A stretch of DNA of 64,000 nucleotides, taken from contig CAZDVK010000001.1 of assembly GCA_964508915.1 (NCBI GenBank), positions 117,360-181,359 of the forward strand, written 5' to 3'. The notes under the pieces were generated by a model, which had not been told where the DNA came from, made no database searches, and worked only from the letters and a program-made list of their open reading frames with translations. The DNA is from CAZDVK01 sp964508915. Lineage in GTDB: Bacteria; Pseudomonadota; Alphaproteobacteria; Paracaedibacterales; CAIULA01. Below, piece by piece: positions 50,493 to 59,992 of this stretch. A program made the translations under genes and the position numbers. How positions within the stretch are numbered: the first letter of the stretch is position 1; every line of letters starts with the position of its first letter.

Positions 50493-53186
50493 ATGACAAA
50501 CGGTTTAGTCAACGTGGAAAAATTATTCTTGGTCGATGGGTCTGGCTTTATTTTTCGGGCTTTTCATGCCCTGCCGCCGCTTTCAAATCCAAAGGGTATT
50601 CCAGTGGGTGCCGTATACGGTTTTTGCAATATGTTGCTTAAAACCATCGACCAAGCCAAAGGCCACAAACTTCTGATTATTTTTGATGCGGGTCGCCAAA
50701 CATTTCGTAACGATATTTACCCAGATTACAAAGCACACAGGCCACCACCACCACCTGAATTGATTCCTCAATTTGGCTTAGTCAGGGAAGCGTGCGCCGC
50801 GTTTGGCGTTCCCTGTGTGGAACTAGCGGGGTTTGAGGCCGATGATTTAATAGCATCCTATGCCCAAAAAGCTACAGAAGAAAATATAGAAGTGGTCATT
50901 ATTTCATCAGACAAAGATTTGATGCAGCTGATCAATCCCCACGTTCATATGTATGACCCTTTAAAAAGCAAACAAATTGGCCCTGACCAGGTAGTTGAAA
51001 AATTCGGTGTGCCGCCACACCAAGTTATTGATGTACAGGCCTTGGCTGGTGATTCAACGGATAATGTTCCAGGTGTTCCGGGCATTGGTGTTAAAACAGC
51101 GGCAGAGCTTATTAAAGAATATGGTAATTTGGAATCACTTTTAAGCTACGCCCACACCATTAAGCAACCTAAACGCCGGGAAGCTTTGGTAAGTCATGCT
51201 GACAATGCGCGCATTTCAAAAAAGTTAGTCACCTTAGTCTCAGACGCCCCCCTTCCCTTATCTTTGAATGATTTAAGCTTCAGCACACTATATCCAAAAA
51301 CTTTAGAATCCTTCTTAGTGGAACATGGTTTTAATGCTTTGCGTAATCGTTTAATTCAAAATGAAAAACCAGCCCAAAAACCTACCACATATAGCACTAT
51401 TCAAAAAACCGAAGACCTTGAAAAATGGATTCAAAAAGCAACACAAAAAGGTATTGTGGGGTTTGATACGGAAACCACATCCCTGTCCACACGCCTTGCA
51501 AAACTTGTGGGGTTTTCCTTTGCCATTCCAGATGAAGGGGCGTGCTACGTGCCCATTCACCATCAAACAACAGAAAGCCAAATTTCGGAACAAGATGCCC
51601 TGAATCTTTTACGTCCCCTTTTGGCTGACCCATCTGTTTTAAAAGTTGGTCATAACTTAAAATACGACATGGGTGTTTTAGAAAAATATAATGCCTCCAT
51701 CGTTAGTTATGATGACACGATGTTAATGTCATATTGTTTAGATGCAGGGAAACACGGTCATAGCCTAGATGAACTGGCTAAACGCCACTTAGACCGCACA
51801 ACCATTTCCTATAGTCAGGTCACAGGAACTGGTAAAAATCAAAAAACCTTTGACGCTGTTCCCCTGAATGAAGCCACAAACTATGCGGCAGAAGATGCAG
51901 AAATTACCTTAGCTTTGCACGGCATTTTAAAACCCCGCCTTCAAACAGAAGGCCAAACATCCGTTTATGAACGTATTGAACGGCCTTTGGTTCCCGTTAT
52001 TGTCGCCATGGAACAAACGGGTATTCAGTTAGACACCCATCTTTTAGAAACCTATGGTCAAGATTTTGACCAACGGCTTCAGGTATTAGAGCAAGAGATT
52101 CATATATTAGCCGGTGAAACATTTAACGTGGCCTCCCCTAAACAACTGGGCGAAATTTTGTTTGATAAAATGTCTTTACCGGGGGGGAAAAAGGGGAAAA
52201 CAGGCGCCTATGGAACAGATGTGGATGTTCTGGAATCTTTAAAAATTCAAGGCCATGCCATTGCTGATAAAGTGTTAGAGTGGCGCGGGCTTGCCAAGCT
52301 GAAATCAACCTATGTAGACGCTTTATTAACAGCATGTGACCCACACACCCATCGTGTTTATACTTCCTATTCCATGGTGGGGGCTGCAACCGGCAGGTTG
52401 TCATCGTCTGACCCCAACCTACAAAACATTCCCATCAAAACAGAAGATGGACGAAAAATTCGAAAATGTTTTATCGCAGCCCCTGGGTACTGCCTTGTAT
52501 CGTTAGACTATTCACAAATCGAATTGCGCTTTTTAGCCCATATGGCGGGTGTTCAGTCATTAATTGATGCCTTTAAAGCCCATGAAGATATTCATAAAAA
52601 AACGGCTTCAGAAATTTTTGGCGTGCCCCTTGATCAGGTAGATAAAGAGCTACGCCGCAAGGCAAAAACCATTAACTTTGGTATTATTTATGGTATTAGT
52701 GCCTTTGGATTGGGGCAGCAATTGGGTATTCCAACAGGTGACGCGAACCAAATTATTCAAACGTATTTGGCCCAATATCCAGAAATTCAAAATTATATGA
52801 ATAAATGTATTCATCACGCCCGCGATACAGGGTATGTAGAAACATTATTTGGACGTCGTTGCTATGTGCCAACCATTCATGACCGCAATCCAAACCTTCG
52901 CCAATTTGCTGAACGGCAGGCTATTAATGCCCCCCTTCAGGGAAGCAATGCCGACACCATCAAAATTGCTATGCGTAAAATTTACAATTTATTGAATACA
53001 CAAGAATTTAAAAATACCCGCATGCTGCTTCAGGTCCACGATGAATTATTGTTCGAAATACCCATAGGTGAAGAAAGCAAAACCATTACAGCATTGAAAA
53101 ACATTATGGAAAACGCCGCCACCTTAAGTGTGCCACTGGTTGTGGACAGCGGTTCTGGCAAAAACTGGGATGAGGCTCACAGTTAG
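50493..53186 (+). CDS. polA: DNA polymerase I
   Basis: 897-residue enzyme with all three activities. The 5'-3' exonuclease (about 1-300) has GFEADDLIASYA and QALAGDSTDNVPGVPGIG. The 3'-5' proofreading domain keeps its acidic residues in GFDTETTSL, HNLKYDMGVL and YAAEDAEI. Polymerase motifs are LDYSQIELRFLAHM, RRKAKTINFGIIYGISAFG and LQVHDELLFE. Some endosymbionts lose the 3'-5' site; this one has not. It functions in Okazaki fragment processing and repair. Confidence 0.98.
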   Translation: MTNGLVNVEKLFLVDGSGFIFRAFHALPPLSNPKGIPVGAVYGFCNMLLKTIDQAKGHKLLIIFDAGRQTFRNDIYPDYKAHRPPPPPELIPQFGLVREACAAFGVPCVELAGFEADDLIASYAQKATEENIEVVIISSDKDLMQLINPHVHMYDPLKSKQIGPDQVVEKFGVPPHQVIDVQALAGDSTDNVPGVPGIGVKTAAELIKEYGNLESLLSYAHTIKQPKRREALVSHADNARISKKLVTLVSDAPLPLSLNDLSFSTLYPKTLESFLVEHGFNALRNRLIQNEKPAQKPTTYSTIQKTEDLEKWIQKATQKGIVGFDTETTSLSTRLAKLVGFSFAIPDEGACYVPIHHQTTESQISEQDALNLLRPLLADPSVLKVGHNLKYDMGVLEKYNASIVSYDDTMLMSYCLDAGKHGHSLDELAKRHLDRTTISYSQVTGTGKNQKTFDAVPLNEATNYAAEDAEITLALHGILKPRLQTEGQTSVYERIERPLVPVIVAMEQTGIQLDTHLLETYGQDFDQRLQVLEQEIHILAGETFNVASPKQLGEILFDKMSLPGGKKGKTGAYGTDVDVLESLKIQGHAIADKVLEWRGLAKLKSTYVDALLTACDPHTHRVYTSYSMVGAATGRLSSSDPNLQNIPIKTEDGRKIRKCFIAAPGYCLVSLDYSQIELRFLAHMAGVQSLIDAFKAHEDIHKKTASEIFGVPLDQVDKELRRKAKTINFGIIYGISAFGLGQQLGIPTGDANQIIQTYLAQYPEIQNYMNKCIHHARDTGYVETLFGRRCYVPTIHDRNPNLRQFAERQAINAPLQGSNADTIKIAMRKIYNLLNTQEFKNTRMLLQVHDELLFEIPIGEESKTITALKNIMENAATLSVPLVVDSGSGKNWDEAHS

Positions 53187-53187
53187 T

Positions 53188-53223
53188 TCAATGTGATGTA
53201 ATCAATGTGATGTAATCAATGTG
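53188..53223. repeat. 14-bp tandem repeat after polA
   Basis: TCAATGTGATGTAA occurs twice in tandem and then a third, partial copy (TCAATGTG). It lies directly after the polA stop codon and before the convergent gene at 53245. No stem or T-run, so it is not a terminator. Confidence 0.75.
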
Positions 53224-53244
53224 TAATGGTTACTATCAACTTTA

Positions 53245-55257
53245 CTACCAACCCAAACGTTGACGAATTTCGGCTTTCTTTCCCATAGGAACAAGATGGC
53301 CAAAATTTTGATCTTCTCCAAAGTCATAGTATGCATACAAAACACCTGGATTATTCGGAAATAAGTTCAAGCCACTTTCCAAATTTGGAATAATATCGTC
53401 ATACCTTCTCTCTAACATGTGTGCTCTATGCATTCTTAAACAACTCTGAACTTTACTTTGCTCTTGGGAACAAGCATCATTCATCAACATTTGATTGACA
53501 AAAATAACATCCACATAAGAAACATCACGCAAGTGGCTATCGAATACGTTAGAAAGCCCCTCTAAAACACCCAATCGCACAGCATTATCGCTTTGGCCAT
53601 ACTCTTCCAGTATTTGTCTGCCTACCTTAAGTGCTGAAACTAATCTCACATGATCCTGTGCAGTCCATAAATAAAATAGATTTTGCAAGATACCTTTTCT
53701 TTTTTCAGGGTCTCTTTTATTAAGCTCTAATAATTGCTCATAATAACCAGCAGCTTTGTCTGTATCCTTGAGATCATAGCGATAAATATACGCCAGAGTA
53801 TTTAATGGCTCTTCCTCAGACCATTTTTCAGCCAAAGCCCTTTCCCAAATTCTAACGGCACGCTTTACATCTTTAACTCCGGGGTCACCAGAAGTTAGTA
53901 AACGTGCTAACTTTACTAACATTAAATTGCGAGGACCTTTTTCTTTGGTTTTCCTAATCTGAGCCTCCACTAAACTCAAAGCTTTTCTGTGGTCCTTGAC
54001 CCCCATAAGACCGTACTGATAAATATGTTGTAAGTTATTAAGTAGCTGGTCTCTCACATCTTCTGAGAAGTCTGGCATATCAAAGAATCTATTAATTAGT
54101 TCGATAGCTTGTTCATGATTTGCAACAACATGGCCAAAAGTTTTTAAGTTAGAAAGATTTTGGACTGCTCTTTCAAAGTTTCCTTTTTGCACCTTATTTA
54201 AAGCCCCATCCATGGTAACCATTCTATCTATAATTTGGCGATAAATAGCTTCTGCCTCTACTTCATCTACCCTATCATGTGCACCATAGTGAAGAAGATA
54301 AGCCATTGCCAACTGAACTCCTTCAACTGTAGCACCTAGCCTTTCAAGTACACTGGCATCACCTAATAAATCTCGCAAAATCCGCAGCGCCTCAGAAGGT
54401 TGGTAAAAAGGATATTCTCTGCATTGATAGAAATTAGAAAGGGTAATTTTTGCCACGGTTCTGGTAACATCATCTGGAGAGGACAAAAAACCTTTTAAAA
54501 AAGCCTCCTTAGCAGCCACAACCTCTACATCTAGGCTACCTGTTTTTGAGAATTCATTCAAATCAGACAAAACACTTAATGCCCCCTCTTGATCAATTGC
54601 AGAATTAAGTGCCTGAAGGCTATACATGAAAAACTCTTCCCACAATCCCTCTTGCTTAGCTGCGCCAGCCAAACTGGATAAGGCCAGAAATTTAACAAAT
54701 CCATTTTCGGAATCGCACGCTTCAGAAAGAAGGAGCTGCGTTTTTGACAAAAGCCCTGTCTTGCTTCCCTTCAATTCCGGCCATTCTTCAAGAAAATCCA
54801 CATTAATAATGGCTGCTGCTTGTCTAACAATTGGGTTTCCATCGGCAATTAGCCTTTCAACGGCAGATGAATTTCGTCTTAAAAAGACCCTTACCTTTTC
54901 CTGCGCACCCTTAATAACCTGTAATTTTTCGATGCAAGCAACAACAAACCCCCATTGAATAATGCCTTTTACTTTTTTGCTTGCGTCCTCAGAACCCATT
55001 AAAAGCACGGTTCCATCAAGAAGAAAATCTAGATATAAAGGATTTTTGGAACCTAAACGAAAGACACGGTCCATATATGTTTTTGTGACTTCAACTAGCT
55101 CTTTAACGTCAATATCAGCATGGGATGAACTAACTTTAAGTCTAATAGCTTCATCATGTTCTTTCTCCTCCTCCATAGAAAACACTTGGTGACAAGCTGT
55201 AGAGCATAAAAACACTAATGCCAAAGAAGATGAATATAGAAAATTATTTTGTTTCAT
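53245..55257 (-). CDS. Exported TPR-like repeat protein
   Basis: 670 residues with a signal peptide (YSSSLALVFLCSTACHQVFS); no clean lipobox. The mature protein is a long alpha-solenoid. The middle and C-terminal parts repeat helix pairs with TPR/Sel1 features such as LNTLAYIYRYDLKDTDKAAG, YYEQLLELNKRDPEKR and GVLYAYYDFGEDQ. The N-terminal third (about 130-280) resembles HEAT-type helices. It has no obvious enzymatic domain. Such proteins bind partners; with its export signal it is a surface or effector candidate. I do not recognise a named family. Confidence 0.72.
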   Translation of the reverse strand: MKQNNFLYSSSLALVFLCSTACHQVFSMEEEKEHDEAIRLKVSSSHADIDVKELVEVTKTYMDRVFRLGSKNPLYLDFLLDGTVLLMGSEDASKKVKGIIQWGFVVACIEKLQVIKGAQEKVRVFLRRNSSAVERLIADGNPIVRQAAAIINVDFLEEWPELKGSKTGLLSKTQLLLSEACDSENGFVKFLALSSLAGAAKQEGLWEEFFMYSLQALNSAIDQEGALSVLSDLNEFSKTGSLDVEVVAAKEAFLKGFLSSPDDVTRTVAKITLSNFYQCREYPFYQPSEALRILRDLLGDASVLERLGATVEGVQLAMAYLLHYGAHDRVDEVEAEAIYRQIIDRMVTMDGALNKVQKGNFERAVQNLSNLKTFGHVVANHEQAIELINRFFDMPDFSEDVRDQLLNNLQHIYQYGLMGVKDHRKALSLVEAQIRKTKEKGPRNLMLVKLARLLTSGDPGVKDVKRAVRIWERALAEKWSEEEPLNTLAYIYRYDLKDTDKAAGYYEQLLELNKRDPEKRKGILQNLFYLWTAQDHVRLVSALKVGRQILEEYGQSDNAVRLGVLEGLSNVFDSHLRDVSYVDVIFVNQMLMNDACSQEQSKVQSCLRMHRAHMLERRYDDIIPNLESGLNLFPNNPGVLYAYYDFGEDQNFGHLVPMGKKAEIRQRLGW

Positions 55258-55369
55258 GAACGTTACCCTTTTTAGTTTATTTTACAATGACTATAAACGA
55301 AAAATATTAACAAAAAAATTTTTTACGTATTTTTTTGTAACTTTAATAAAATATTTTGTAAGAAGAGTT

Positions 55370-57139
55370 CTATTTACCCTTTGATTGGGCTTGCCATAAC
55401 CGTGCGTATATCCCTTTGTGCGCCAAAAGATCTGCATGGGTTCCATGCTCAACAACCTTGCCATGACTCAGCACATAAATCATGTCTGCATCCACAACCG
55501 TAGACAAACGATGGGCTACCATAACAGTTGTGCGCCCCTTCATCAGGGTTTTAAGGGCCTCTTGAACTTGCCGTTCTGAATCGGTATCTAAGGCTGATGT
55601 GGCTTCATCTAACAGTAAAATCTTTGGGTTTTTCAACATAGCACGGGCTATGGCAATGCGTTGACGTTGACCACCTGACAGTTTAACGCCGTTTTCACCC
55701 ACAAATGTATCGTACCCTTTTGGCAACTGACTGATAAAATCATGGGCAGCTGCACATTTTGCGGCTTCCTCTATTAAGCTGTCTTCAACCTCTTCTGCTC
55801 CGTAAGCAATATTGTCACGAATGGACATATCAAAAAGGGAAATTTCCTGGCTCACCAAACCAATATGATGACGCAAATTTTGCAACGAAAAGTCTTGAAT
55901 ATTCACACCATCTATAGAGATAGCACCAGAGGTAACATCATAAAACCGGGGAATTAGGTTGATAAAGGTCGATTTGCCAGCACCGCTTGAACCAACCAAG
56001 GCTATTGTCTGGGCCCTTTCAATACTCAGCGATACATTTTTAAGGGCATAGGTTCCATCTGGGTATTTAAAGCTGACTTGGTCAAAATCTATTTTTCCTT
56101 GAGCGATTGAAATAGGTTTTAGTTCGTCTGGGCTTGTGATAGTTGGGCTGATATCAAGCAATTGAAACACACGACTGGCGGCAGCTAAGCCTTCTTGTAT
56201 ATTGGAATTCAAATTGCTAAGCCGCTTCATAGGTTCGTACACCAATAACATGGCAGCAATAAATGAAATAAAGTCACCGGTTGTACGGGTATGGTTCATA
56301 ACCTGATACCCCCCATAGGCAATAACCACAATAATGGCAAGACCACCTAAACTTTCAATAATTGGGTGGGCGGCTGAACGAACACGGGCGGTTTTGTAAA
56401 TAAGTTTGAAAATATCTTTAATTTTTCTTTCTGCGCGTTTAGATTCAAATTCTTCCATACCGTAAGCTTTAACAACACGAATACCTTGGAAAATTTGGGT
56501 CAGCTGTGTTGTGAATTCCCCCAAAACTTCCTGTGTGTTGTAGGTTACTTTGCGCATGCGGCGCCCAAGTTTCGCAATAGGTAAAATGGCAACTGGAAAA
56601 ATAAAAAATGCTGCGGCTGCTAATGTAAAATCCCTGTAAAACATAACGCCAACTAAAAAAACTAGCGTTAACGAATCTTTTCCAAGCCCAATGATCGTGT
56701 TTGACATAGACGTACGCATCATATTCACGTCGTTTGTGAATCTGGATAATAAATCTCCACTATTTGTACTGTGGAAAAAAGCCAAATCGGCATGCATTAA
56801 GTGACGAAACAAACGATTTTGAATATCTGAAATTATTTTTTGACCCACATAGGTCATAACAACCGATTCACCGTAAGAAGATGCACCCTTTAAAACAAAG
56901 GCCCCCAAGACGGCCCCACAGAAAGTTGCCAATAAAACGGGGTCAGCTTTTGTAAACACATCATCAAATACAGGCTTTAGTAGATATGGCAATGCAGCTG
57001 TAGACGCAGCTGCAATGACCATAAAAAAACACGCAACGCCAAATAATTTCATGTACGGCTTAACATGTTCCTTTAATAAACGGCCAGCAAGATCCTTGGA
57101 TGATCTTTTTGTTGTCACGTACTCAAATTTAAAAGACAT
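55370..57139 (-). CDS. msbA: MsbA-type lipid/LPS ABC exporter
   Basis: 589-residue half-transporter. The membrane part (about 25-320) has six transmembrane helices. The ATPase domain has GSSGAGKST, Q-loop GLVSQEISLFD, signature LSGGQRQRIAIARAML and ILLLDEATSALD, and the switch VMVAHRLSTV. It flips lipid A-core or phospholipid across the inner membrane. Its ATG shares a base with the stop codon of the gene upstream (TAATG), so both proteins are coupled. MsbA and other exporters of this class are hard to separate by sequence, so the symbol is likely but not certain. Confidence 0.87.
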   Translation of the reverse strand: MSFKFEYVTTKRSSKDLAGRLLKEHVKPYMKLFGVACFFMVIAAASTAALPYLLKPVFDDVFTKADPVLLATFCGAVLGAFVLKGASSYGESVVMTYVGQKIISDIQNRLFRHLMHADLAFFHSTNSGDLLSRFTNDVNMMRTSMSNTIIGLGKDSLTLVFLVGVMFYRDFTLAAAAFFIFPVAILPIAKLGRRMRKVTYNTQEVLGEFTTQLTQIFQGIRVVKAYGMEEFESKRAERKIKDIFKLIYKTARVRSAAHPIIESLGGLAIIVVIAYGGYQVMNHTRTTGDFISFIAAMLLVYEPMKRLSNLNSNIQEGLAAASRVFQLLDISPTITSPDELKPISIAQGKIDFDQVSFKYPDGTYALKNVSLSIERAQTIALVGSSGAGKSTFINLIPRFYDVTSGAISIDGVNIQDFSLQNLRHHIGLVSQEISLFDMSIRDNIAYGAEEVEDSLIEEAAKCAAAHDFISQLPKGYDTFVGENGVKLSGGQRQRIAIARAMLKNPKILLLDEATSALDTDSERQVQEALKTLMKGRTTVMVAHRLSTVVDADMIYVLSHGKVVEHGTHADLLAHKGIYARLWQAQSKGK

Positions 57140-58020
57140 TATTCAGTTAAAGCTTTTTTGACTTGTTTTGTATCCACAGGGTCTATAGAAAAATGCTGCA
57201 ACATATGCATCAAGGTCATACCCTCTAAAGACGAAATAGAAATAATTTCTTCTTTCTGTGCTTCCGTTAGGTTGGGTTCTGTTACAATAATTTGCCGTGG
57301 AATAATACCATCTTTACTTAGCTTTTTAAGTGCCTTAGATATGGTTGGAATTGTTCCTAAAATGGGCACACCATGAATACGACGGCCCACATCATCAGGG
57401 TCGGTTGTGATTAAAGCAACCGGATTATAAGGAAGATCAGGGTTGCCTTGAACCTCACGAATAAATGTATCTGTTTCATCACCATTACCAATGACAATAA
57501 CAGGAATTGCGCCCGAATCAGCAGCCCGACGCTTTTGCTGTACATGCCTTTCATGGGCCGCACGATAAATAAAGCGGGGTAACCCTAACAAAACAACCAA
57601 AACCAATGTATTAATCAACGGAATCGACCGAGGTAACGATTCCTGTTGGGCCATCAGCAGCATTAAAGGAAAGAAAATAATGTTAGCCAATACGCCTGCT
57701 AAAGCCAAAGGCACCATGTCTTCCATGGAAATATAACGCCAAATAGCCTTATGGGTTTGCATCCACATTAAAATACTTGTGGTTACAAGGGAAAAAACGA
57801 ACATATTTTTGAGCATATATTCTGGTGAATATTCCAAAAATTCTTCGCCAATCCGTAAGTAAATAGCAATAAATAATGAAAGAAAAGCCAGTAAACTATC
57901 AAAAATCAACACAGCCTGCGGCATAATCGCGTGATGCGGCAAAGCTTGCTCAATATAGCCCCTTAGGCGATCAAAGGACTTTTTAATAAAAATACGGGCT
58001 TCGTTAATTTTATCTTTCAT
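57139..58020 (-). CDS. CapD/WbpM-like membrane protein lacking the catalytic SDR domain
   Basis: 293 residues with four transmembrane helices at the N-terminus (AVLIFDSLLAFLSLFIAIYL, FVFSLVTTSILMWMQT, ALAGVLANIIFFPLMLLMAQ, LINTLVLVVLLGLPRFIY), then a CoA-binding-like Rossmann part (PVIVIGNGDETDTFIREVQG, VPILGTIPTISKALKKL). This is the N-terminal half of CapD/PglF/WbpM nucleotide-sugar dehydratases. The C-terminal SDR catalytic half (about 330 residues) is absent and no frameshift remnant follows: msbA starts on its stop codon. It may sense nucleotide sugars or assist the exporter. Confidence 0.8.
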   Translation of the reverse strand: MKDKINEARIFIKKSFDRLRGYIEQALPHHAIMPQAVLIFDSLLAFLSLFIAIYLRIGEEFLEYSPEYMLKNMFVFSLVTTSILMWMQTHKAIWRYISMEDMVPLALAGVLANIIFFPLMLLMAQQESLPRSIPLINTLVLVVLLGLPRFIYRAAHERHVQQKRRAADSGAIPVIVIGNGDETDTFIREVQGNPDLPYNPVALITTDPDDVGRRIHGVPILGTIPTISKALKKLSKDGIIPRQIIVTEPNLTEAQKEEIISISSLEGMTLMHMLQHFSIDPVDTKQVKKALTE

Positions 58021-58038
58021 AAATCATGCCTTTTACTT

Positions 58039-59949
58039 TTATGTATCCAAAAAGCTTCTTAGTTTTCTAGATCGACTTGGGTGTTTCAGCTTACGTAAAG
58101 CCTTTGCTTCAATCTGACGAATACGCTCACGGGTCACGGCAAACTGCTGCCCGACTTCTTCCAATGTATGATCTGTATTCATACCAATACCAAAGCGCAT
58201 GCGTAAAACGCGTTCTTCCCTAGGTGTAAGGCTTGCCAATACACGTGTGGTGGTTTCCCTTAAATTGGAATGAATTGCAGCATCCACTGGCAACACAGCA
58301 TTTTTATCCTCAATAAAATCACCTAAGTGGCTATCTTCCTCATCACCAATAGGTGTTTCAAGACTGATCGGTTCTTTGGCAATTTTCATGACTTTGCGAA
58401 CTTTATCCAAAGGCAACATTAACTTTTCAGATAGTTCTTCAGGTGTGGGTTCACGGCCAATTTCATGCATAATTTGGCGTGATGTACGCACCAACTTATT
58501 AATGGTTTCAATCATATGCACAGGAATTCGAATAGTACGTGCTTGGTCGGCAATAGAACGGGTAATAGCCTGGCGAATCCACCATGTTGCATACGTTGAA
58601 AACTTATACCCACGTCGATATTCGAATTTATCAACAGCTTTCATCAACCCAATATTACCTTCTTGAATCAAATCCAAAAACTGAAGTCCACGGTTTGTAT
58701 ATTTCTTCGCAATGGAAATAACCAAACGCAGGTTTGCTTCAATCATTTCTTTTTTAGCACGTGATGATTCCCGTTCCCCTTTTTGAATGACGGTAATAAT
58801 ACGACGAAACTCTGAAAATGGAAGGTGAACACGGCCTTCAATATTTTTAACTGTTTCCAAAAGCTTTTGAATGTCTTGTGAACCTTGATCCAAAAACGCT
58901 GCCCAGCCTTTTTTATCAGCCAGCTTTTGAATTTTTTCAAACCAAGTTTCATTAAAACTTTGATTAATAAAATTTTCCAAGAATTGATCACGCTTGACGT
59001 GACATTTATCAGCAAGACTAGCTAGGTTTCTTTCTATAGATGCCACCAGGCGGTTGCATTCATTGTGTTCATGAATTAAATCTTCAACACGGTACATGTT
59101 TAATTTCAATTCATCAAAATTTTCAATCAACTTTACTTTTAGGGCTTGGTATTTTTCGTCTTCAGCAACCAAAGCACCGGTTTTTTCCAAAAGCTTTTTT
59201 TGATGCTTTGATAAATCATTGTATAAAGCTTGATGGTTTTGAAGAAGGTTTATTAATTTGCCGCGATTGGCATCCTCCACCTCTGGTACAGCATCACCTG
59301 CATCTGACTCTTCCAAGTCATCAACCAGGTCATCCTCTACCTCTGTTTCTTTTTCTAAATCTTCTTCACTGATACTGGTATCAACTGTTATCAGCTCACG
59401 AATTTGAATGCGACCCTGTTCTAGCAAGTGAAGCCAATCACTTAGAATTTCAGATGTCAAAGGGCTTTCACATAATCCACCCACCATTGTTTCACGGCCA
59501 GCTTCAATACGCTTGGCAATAGCGATTTCACCCTCACGTGATAAAAGCTCCACATTTCCCATTTCACGCAAATACATACGTACGGGGTCATCTGTACGTC
59601 CAGAAACGTCCTCCTCCCCTTCTTCGGCAGCTTCTTCAAAACTGAAATCATCGATGGTTAGGTTTGATGTTAAATCGCCTGATAAGGCGCCCTCTTCCAC
59701 TTCATCACTGTCAACAATGCTGATTCCCATATCAGCAATCATGGTCATTGTTTCATCAATTTGTTCTGATGACAGCTGGCTTTGAGGCAAAGCTTCATTC
59801 AGTTCGTCGTAAGTGACATACCCTTTTTCTTTGCCACGCGCCAATAAACGCTTTAAGGCAGGATTTGCCTTACTTAGCTCCATCAAAGGAATATCCATCT
59901 CACCTTCAAAAACGGGTTCTTCAACCTTTTTCATTGCTTTACCTGCCAT
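58039..59949 (-). CDS. rpoD: RNA polymerase primary sigma factor
   Basis: 636-residue sigma-70. Region 1.1 is acidic (EVEDDLVDDLEESDAG insert), region 2 has EANLRLVISIAKKYTNRGLQ, FSTYATWWIRQAI, region 3 with PVHMIETINKLVRTSRQI, and region 4 with LTPREERVLRMRFGIGMNTD and VTRERIRQIEAKALRKLK. It recognises the TTGACA/TATAAT promoters noted here. Downstream of dnaG, as in the classical macromolecular synthesis operon. Strong AAGGAG upstream of its ATG. Confidence 0.98.
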   Translation of the reverse strand: MAGKAMKKVEEPVFEGEMDIPLMELSKANPALKRLLARGKEKGYVTYDELNEALPQSQLSSEQIDETMTMIADMGISIVDSDEVEEGALSGDLTSNLTIDDFSFEEAAEEGEEDVSGRTDDPVRMYLREMGNVELLSREGEIAIAKRIEAGRETMVGGLCESPLTSEILSDWLHLLEQGRIQIRELITVDTSISEEDLEKETEVEDDLVDDLEESDAGDAVPEVEDANRGKLINLLQNHQALYNDLSKHQKKLLEKTGALVAEDEKYQALKVKLIENFDELKLNMYRVEDLIHEHNECNRLVASIERNLASLADKCHVKRDQFLENFINQSFNETWFEKIQKLADKKGWAAFLDQGSQDIQKLLETVKNIEGRVHLPFSEFRRIITVIQKGERESSRAKKEMIEANLRLVISIAKKYTNRGLQFLDLIQEGNIGLMKAVDKFEYRRGYKFSTYATWWIRQAITRSIADQARTIRIPVHMIETINKLVRTSRQIMHEIGREPTPEELSEKLMLPLDKVRKVMKIAKEPISLETPIGDEEDSHLGDFIEDKNAVLPVDAAIHSNLRETTTRVLASLTPREERVLRMRFGIGMNTDHTLEEVGQQFAVTRERIRQIEAKALRKLKHPSRSRKLRSFLDT

Positions 59950-59992
59950 TTAAAAATTTGCTCCTTATTACGTACCAAAAAAGTGTCACTCT

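Noticed and set aside
57139..58020. Possible frameshift in a full CapD gene
   Set aside because: The next gene (ABC exporter) starts on the stop codon of this one and no SDR sequence appears in any frame nearby, so it is a complete shorter gene.
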